A stretch of DNA of 10,097 nucleotides from Burkholderiales bacterium. Its GTDB lineage: Bacteria; Pseudomonadota; Gammaproteobacteria; Burkholderiales; Burkholderiaceae_C. How positions within the stretch are numbered: position 1 is the first letter of the stretch; every line of letters begins with the position of its first letter. The stretch is taken from positions 1 to 10,097 of the forward strand of contig SBFU01000130.1 in NCBI GenBank assembly GCA_006227785.1. Direction: 5' to 3'. Under the pieces are notes generated by a model. It worked only from the letters and a program-made list of their open reading frames with translations, made no database searches and was not told the origin of the DNA. Of this stretch, positions 6,204 through 10,097 are shown piece after piece. A program made the position numbers and the translations under genes.

Positions 6204-7000
6204 ACCTGCTGGCTGCCCTGGTTGCCAACCCGTCCGCTGCCGTGCTGTCGTCGGTGGCGGCTCTGTCCTATGCCGCGCTGGCGTGGGCGCACCTGCGCAT
6301 GAGTGCCATGCAGGTGCGCGTGGTGATCGGTGCGGCCTGGCTGCTGCACCTGCTGGCCGTGGCACAAGGACTGCTGGGCGACCCGGTTCGCTTCGGTTTC
6401 GCACCGGCCCTGTCGATCACCGCCTGGCTGCTGCTGACGGTGTACCTGGTCGAAAGCCGCCTGTATCCGCAGTTGCGGGCACGCTGGCCGCTGGCTGCCC
6501 TCGGTGCGCTCACGGTGCTGCTGGCGCTGCTGTTCCCCGGCACCGCCTATCCTGCCTTGCAGTCCCCATGGCTGCCCCTGCACTGGGCCCTGGGCATCGC
6601 CTCCTATGGCCTGATCGGGGCGGCGGTGGTGCATGCCTGGATGATGCAGCGGGCCGAACGTGCCATGCGGCTGGGCTCGTCCAGCGAGTCCAGCATGCCG
6701 TTGCTCATGCTTGAGCGCCTGACGTTCCGCTTTGTCGGCGCCGGCTTTGCCCTGCTGACCGCGACCCTGGTGGCCGGCGGCCTGTTCGCCGAAGCCTTCC
6801 GCCACGCCTGGGTGTGGGACCACAAGACGGTGTTCTCCGTCCTCTCCTGGTTCATCATGGGTGTGCTGCTGTGGGGCCGTTGGCGAATGGGCTGGCGCGG
6901 CCGGATGGCGGCACGCATGCTGTATCTGGGCGCCGGCTTCCTGCTGCTGGGTTATGTCGGCTCACGCTTCGTGATCGAGGTCGTGCTGCAACGTGCCTGA
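6200..7000 (+). CDS. ypjD: Cytochrome c assembly (CcsA/CcmC-type) membrane protein, YpjD-like
   Basis: 266 residues with about eight predicted membrane segments (near 12-31, 39-58, 68-85, 97-113, 126-147, 175-197, 211-227 and 237-258). It fits the cytochrome C assembly protein family (PF01578), which includes haem-handling CcsA and CcmC and the less understood YpjD/HemX-like proteins. Supporting motifs are FGFAPALSITAWLLL (65-79), LHWALGIASYGLIG (127-140, with His128) and VWDHKTVFSVLSW (205-217, with His208), where histidines would face haem in the family. Its place beside ffh, divergently oriented, matches the ypjD locus as I remember it. The real substrate of this subfamily is not established; haem binding is inference. 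ATG 6200 has no obvious ribosome-binding site but overlaps the stop of a small upstream frame. The next gene begins 11 bases after its stop, so it probably heads an operon running to pilR. Confidence 0.85.
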   Translation: MNLLAALVANPSAAVLSSVAALSYAALAWAHLRMSAMQVRVVIGAAWLLHLLAVAQGLLGDPVRFGFAPALSITAWLLLTVYLVESRLYPQLRARWPLAALGALTVLLALLFPGTAYPALQSPWLPLHWALGIASYGLIGAAVVHAWMMQRAERAMRLGSSSESSMPLLMLERLTFRFVGAGFALLTATLVAGGLFAEAFRHAWVWDHKTVFSVLSWFIMGVLLWGRWRMGWRGRMAARMLYLGAGFLLLGYVGSRFVIEVVLQRA

Positions 7001-7011
7001 AGGTATCCACC

Positions 7012-7242
7012 ATGAAGTACCTGCTTGTTCTGGCCGTGGTGCTGGTGGCCTTCTGGATCTGGCGCAACAACCGCGTCCGTGACGACACACCGCCCAAACC
7101 GCCCTCCAAACGCCAGCCCCTGCCGCCGGTGACCATGGTCGAATGCCGTCACTGCGGCACACACCTGCCCGAGAGCGAAGCCTTCGTCGGTCGCCACGGC
7201 AGCTACTGCAGTGACGAGCACCGCCGCCTGCAGGGCGACTGA
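7012..7242 (+). CDS. PP0621-family small membrane-anchored zinc-ribbon-like protein
   Basis: 76 residues. Residues 2-18 form one N-terminal membrane segment (KYLLVLAVVLVAFWIW), followed by a basic, proline-rich linker (21-40). A C-terminal module has Cys45-x2-Cys48 (ECRHCGTHLP) and Cys66 with nearby His70 (SYCSDEHRR), arranged as in treble-clef or zinc-ribbon folds. This matches the small proteins annotated as PP0621 family, which I recall between ypjD and pilS in Burkholderiales; function unknown. The ATG at 7012 is supported by AAGG at 7000-7003, eight bases upstream. A longer in-frame reading from 6814 exists but would overlap most of the preceding gene and is rejected. Orientation of the anchor suggests a cytoplasmic metal-binding head, by the positive-inside rule, since basic residues follow the segment. 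A link to pilus control is suggested only by position. Confidence 0.85.
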   Translation: MKYLLVLAVVLVAFWIWRNNRVRDDTPPKPPSKRQPLPPVTMVECRHCGTHLPESEAFVGRHGSYCSDEHRRLQGD

Positions 7243-7259
7243 CGGTCCGGTGTGGCGAC

Positions 7260-7263
7260 AAGG
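7260..7263 (+). promoter_or_regulatory. Ribosome-binding site deciding the pilS start
   Basis: AAGG is placed six bases before ATG 7270. The in-frame GTG at 7252 has no equivalent upstream and would precede this element, so ATG 7270 is preferred. Confidence 0.5.
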
Positions 7264-7269
7264 TCCGAC

Positions 7270-9066
7270 ATGGCACAAGAGAGTCCGTCCCAGTTTGCCC
7301 CGTCCTGGTTCTCGGTTTTCGAAGGCCAGTCCAGCCATGGCCGGGAACAGCGCCAGCGCGCACTGGACCGGCTCTGGCGCACTTTCATGCGGGCGCGTGC
7401 GTTCATCGCCACGGTGCTGCTCGCGCTGCAGGTCTACCTGCTGATTTCCGCCACCGCAGGGCCAGACTGGCTGGTGCTGGTCTGCGCGCTGCATGTCACC
7501 GCAACGATCGCGGCGCTGCTGTGGCTGAGGCCGGCCCAGCACAGCGGGCTGATGCAGCCGCAGTGGTTGCTGACGATCGGCGTGGACATCGTGGTGTTTG
7601 CGCTGCTGCAGTTCTTCCAGACAGGTGGCTTCAACTACATGCCACTGTTTGCACTGCCGGTGCTGCTGGCCGCCATCCTGGGTCCTCTGACACTGGGTCT
7701 GGCGGCGGCGGCGGCCGTCACCCTCTACCTGCTGGGTGAAGCTGTCCTGAGCGCCCCGCTGGTCAGCGACATCAACACGGCACGGCTGCTGCAGGCCGGC
7801 CTGACCGCCATCGGCTTTTTCCTGGTGGCGGTGCTCGCCAACCAGCTGGCCTTGCGCCTGGCACGTGAGGAGGCGGTGGCCAAGAGCAGCCAGGATGCGG
7901 CGCGGGCCCAGGCCCAGGTCAACGAGCTGATCATCGAGAGCCTGAGCGAAGGGGTGATGGTGGTGGATCCCCATGGCGTCGTGCGCAACGCCAACCCGGC
8001 AGCCCAGACCATGCTCATGGGCAGCACCTACCCGCACAGCACGCGGCTGCTGCTGTCGGCGCGCGACAACTGGGCCGACCTGGCCCAGCTGGTGCAGGAG
8101 ACCTACATGCTGGGCCAGCCAATGGAGTCCGAGGTTCACATCGACGTCGACGAACTGACCACCCACCGCCTGTTTGCCCGCACCCGCCTGACCAGCCAGA
8201 GCGGGCGCCATGGCGGCCTGTGCGTGCTGTTCCTGGAGGACCTGCGTGAGCTGGAGGCGCAGGTGCGCACCGAGAAGCTGGCCTCGATGGGACGCATGTC
8301 GGCAGCCGTGGCCCACGAGATCCGCAACCCACTGTCGGCCATCACGCAGGCCAACGCACTGCTGGACGAAGAGGTCCAGTCAGCGGGGCACAAGCGGCTG
8401 ACCCAGATGATCGGTCAGAATGCCCAGCGGCTCTCGCGCATCGTGGACGACATCCTCAACGTCGCGCGCGCCCAGCCCAGCCAGATCGAAGACAACCTGC
8501 CCCCCATCCCGCTGGACGACCACATACGCCTGATCACCCGGGAATGGGTTCGGCAGAACCAGGCCAAGGGCAAGATCGGCGTGCACGTCCATGCACCGGG
8601 CGCACAGGTCCGGTTCGACCTGGAGCACCTGCGCCGTCTGATGATCAACCTGCTGGACAACGCCCTCAGGCACGCCAGCGGCCAGCCATCGTCCATCCGC
8701 GTCATCACCCAGCCCAGCGGCGGCGAGCGCATCCGCCTGTCGGTCTGGAGCGACGGCGCGCCTCTGGAAGCCGGTGTTCTGCGCCACCTGTTCGAACCCT
8801 TCTTCTCGTCCGAAAGCCGCTCCAGCGGCCTGGGCCTGTACATCTGTCGCGAGCTGTGCGAGCGCTACGGCGCGCAGATCGCCTACCAGCGCACCGTGCT
8901 CGACCAGCGTGAGGGCAACGAGTTCTTTGTCCACATGCCGGCCTCTGGACTGGTGCAACGCCAGCAGGGCCTGTCCCGCTCCACCCCGCCTGGCGATTCT
9001 GTCCCTGCCCTCAGCCGCCCGCCCGGTGCTTCCCGCCTGGGCGGACAACCCCCTTCCACCCGCTGA
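7270..9066 (+). CDS. pilS: Sensor histidine kinase PilS
   Basis: 598 residues from ATG 7270. The N-terminal half has six membrane segments (near 44-62, 67-86, 99-117, 124-140, 143-162 and 174-195), as in PilS. A helical linker leads into a PAS domain (~215-325; LIIESLSEGVMVVDPHGVVR, NANPAA). The dimerisation domain has LASMGRMSAAVAHEIRNPLS with the phospho-accepting His349. The ATPase domain has the N box (Asn464 in INLLDNALRHAS), the F box FEPFFSS (508-514) and the G2 box SSGLGLYICREL (518-529). The G1 box is degenerate: SVWSDGAPLE in place of the usual DNGPGI-like sequence. A proline-rich tail of ~35 residues follows the kinase core. Six bases separate it from pilR. In Pseudomonas, PilS senses pilin level in the membrane and acts on PilR to set pilA expression. 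Confidence 0.92.
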   Translation: MAQESPSQFAPSWFSVFEGQSSHGREQRQRALDRLWRTFMRARAFIATVLLALQVYLLISATAGPDWLVLVCALHVTATIAALLWLRPAQHSGLMQPQWLLTIGVDIVVFALLQFFQTGGFNYMPLFALPVLLAAILGPLTLGLAAAAAVTLYLLGEAVLSAPLVSDINTARLLQAGLTAIGFFLVAVLANQLALRLAREEAVAKSSQDAARAQAQVNELIIESLSEGVMVVDPHGVVRNANPAAQTMLMGSTYPHSTRLLLSARDNWADLAQLVQETYMLGQPMESEVHIDVDELTTHRLFARTRLTSQSGRHGGLCVLFLEDLRELEAQVRTEKLASMGRMSAAVAHEIRNPLSAITQANALLDEEVQSAGHKRLTQMIGQNAQRLSRIVDDILNVARAQPSQIEDNLPPIPLDDHIRLITREWVRQNQAKGKIGVHVHAPGAQVRFDLEHLRRLMINLLDNALRHASGQPSSIRVITQPSGGERIRLSVWSDGAPLEAGVLRHLFEPFFSSESRSSGLGLYICRELCERYGAQIAYQRTVLDQREGNEFFVHMPASGLVQRQQGLSRSTPPGDSVPALSRPPGASRLGGQPPSTR

Positions 9067-9072
9067 TCCGGC

Positions 9073-10097
9073 ATGCCCGAGAACCTGACCGCCTCCATCC
9101 TCGTGGTCGACGACGAACCCGACCTGCGCACGCTGTACGAGCTGACCCTGCTGCGCGAAGGGCACGAGGTCGTCTCCGCCCCGGACCTCGAACAAGCCCG
9201 CGAATGGCTCGCCCAGCGGCGCTTTGACGTGCTCATCACCGACATGCGTCTGCCCGACGGCCTTGGTCTGGAGCTGCTGAACGAGCTGTCCGAAGGGCAG
9301 CGCACCGAAAAAAGCATCGTGATCACGGCCTACGGTTCGGCCGAAAACGCGGTCGAGGCCCTCAAGCGCGGGGCCTTCGACTATCTCACCAAACCGGTGG
9401 ATCTCAAGCAGTTGCGCGCAGCGGTCACGGCCGCCATGACCAGCCAGCGCCACCTGCCAGCCGCCAGACAGGCTGCACCCTCTGGTGTCACAGCGCTGGG
9501 CTCCGCATCTGCCGCAACAGCGCCGCCACCGCCTGCGGGCATGCGCGCCTTGGCCCGCATCGTCGGTGAATCGCTCGTGATCCGGCAGATCAAGGGCCGC
9601 ATCGAAAAGGTCGCCACCAGCATGGCACCGGTGCTCATCCTGGGTGAATCAGGCACCGGCAAGGAGCTGGTGGCCCGCGCCGTGCACGAGTGCAGCCACC
9701 GTTGCAGCGGCCCTTTCGTGGCGGTCAACTGCGGCGCCATCCCCGAGCACCTGATCGAGGCCGAGTTCTTCGGCGCCCGCAAGGGCGCGTTCACCGGTGC
9801 CACACAGGACCGCGAAGGCTTCTTTCAGGCCGCGCGCGGCGGCACCTTGTTCCTGGACGAGATCGGCGACCTGCCCCTGGCCATGCAGGCCAAGCTGCTT
9901 CGGGTGATCCAGGAGCGTCGCGTGAGGCCCCTGGGCAGCGTGCAGGAAGAGGCGGTGGACGTCCGTCTCGTCAGCGCGACCCACCGCAACCTGTCCGCGA
10001 TGGTGCAGGCTGGCGAGTTCCGGCAGGACCTGTTCTACCGCCTCAATGTGATCGAGCTGCGCACCCCCTCGCTGCGCGAGCGCCGCGAAGACCTGCC
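9073..10097 (+). CDS. pilR: Sigma-54-dependent response regulator PilR (3' end outside window)
   Basis: 341 complete codons plus two bases are visible; the frame is open at the window edge, so the gene is cut by the edge, not broken. The receiver domain (~7-125) has acidic Asp13/Asp14, phospho-accepting Asp57 (ITDMRLPDG), Thr85 (VITAYGS) and Lys107 (LTKP). An Ala/Pro-rich linker (~129-156) follows. The AAA+ domain has Walker A GESGTGKE (191-198), sigma-54 contact loop GAFTGA (238-243, in [13 protein letters not shown]), Walker [12 protein letters not shown] (258-268) and the arginine-finger region [14 protein letters not shown] (316-329). The helix-turn-helix lies beyond the window. Pairing with PilS immediately upstream identifies it as PilR, the activator of sigma-54-dependent pilA. 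ATG 9073 is six bases after the pilS stop with no strong ribosome-binding site, consistent with translational coupling. Confidence 0.92.
   Translation, partial: MPENLTASILVVDDEPDLRTLYELTLLREGHEVVSAPDLEQAREWLAQRRFDVLITDMRLPDGLGLELLNELSEGQRTEKSIVITAYGSAENAVEALKRGAFDYLTKPVDLKQLRAAVTAAMTSQRHLPAARQAAPSGVTALGSASAATAPPPPAGMRALARIVGESLVIRQIKGRIEKVATSMAPVLILGESGTGKELVARAVHECSHRCSGPFVAVNCGAIPEHLIEAEFFGARKGAFTGATQDREGFFQAARGGTLFLDEIGDLPLAMQAKLLRVIQERRVRPLGSVQEEAVDVRLVSATHRNLSAMVQAGEFRQDLFYRLNVIELRTPSLRERREDL

Noticed and set aside
6360..6375. TGGCAC-N5-CTGCT, a one-mismatch sigma-54-like element inside the ypjD-like gene
   Set aside because: Spacing fits, but it lies within coding sequence about 650 bases before the next gene and has no nearby dyad; probably chance.
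6952..8316. 454-codon minus-strand open frame across PP0621 and pilS
   Set aside because: It crosses three real plus-strand genes and their gaps, has no recognisable domain and is rich in Gln/His/Arg, so it is a shadow.
8380..9453. 357-codon minus-strand open frame opposite pilS end and pilR start
   Set aside because: It covers the PilS kinase core and the PilR receiver domain in antisense and has no independent support.

Overview
The window is ordinary, gene-dense bacterial chromosome, strongly GC-rich with G/C-biased third codon positions. The gene families and their order (ffh, then a divergent cytochrome c assembly/YpjD-like gene, a PP0621-type small protein and pilSR) suggest a betaproteobacterium of the order Burkholderiales, most likely Comamonadaceae. 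That placement is a judgement from remembered family resemblance and gene order; no database was searched. I see no mobile element, CRISPR array, tRNA, rRNA or phage gene.

Layout. Positions 1-334 (+) hold the C-terminal end of a GlrR/QseF-type sigma-54 enhancer-binding response regulator. A 189-base gap follows, carrying a textbook sigma-54 -24/-12 element and two CGCC/GGCG palindromes. Next come opgG (524-2083) and opgH (2056-4050), overlapping by 28 bases, which make osmoregulated periplasmic glucans. Convergent to them on the minus strand is a small polytopic membrane protein of CbiM/COG3235 type (4058-4678), downstream of ffh, the SRP GTPase (4725-6095, minus). Across a 104-base divergent gap, four plus-strand genes follow with short gaps: ypjD-like (6200-7000), a PP0621-family zinc-ribbon-like protein (7012-7242), pilS (7270-9066) and pilR (9073 to the window end, truncated by the edge).

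How the genes relate. OpgH polymerises beta-1,2-glucan and moves it across the inner membrane; OpgG acts on it in the periplasm. The sigma-54 promoter directly before opgG, with a sigma-54 activator gene immediately upstream, suggests that glucan synthesis may be controlled by that two-component system. This is the most interesting signal here. PilS and PilR form a second sigma-54 two-component system, classically controlling type IV pilin; pilA itself is not in the window.

Nothing here looks like a wholly undescribed system. The points worth checking are the opgGH sigma-54 promoter and its coincidence with the opgG start codon, the two palindromes upstream, the absence of histidine from the CbiM-like protein, and the short OpgH.
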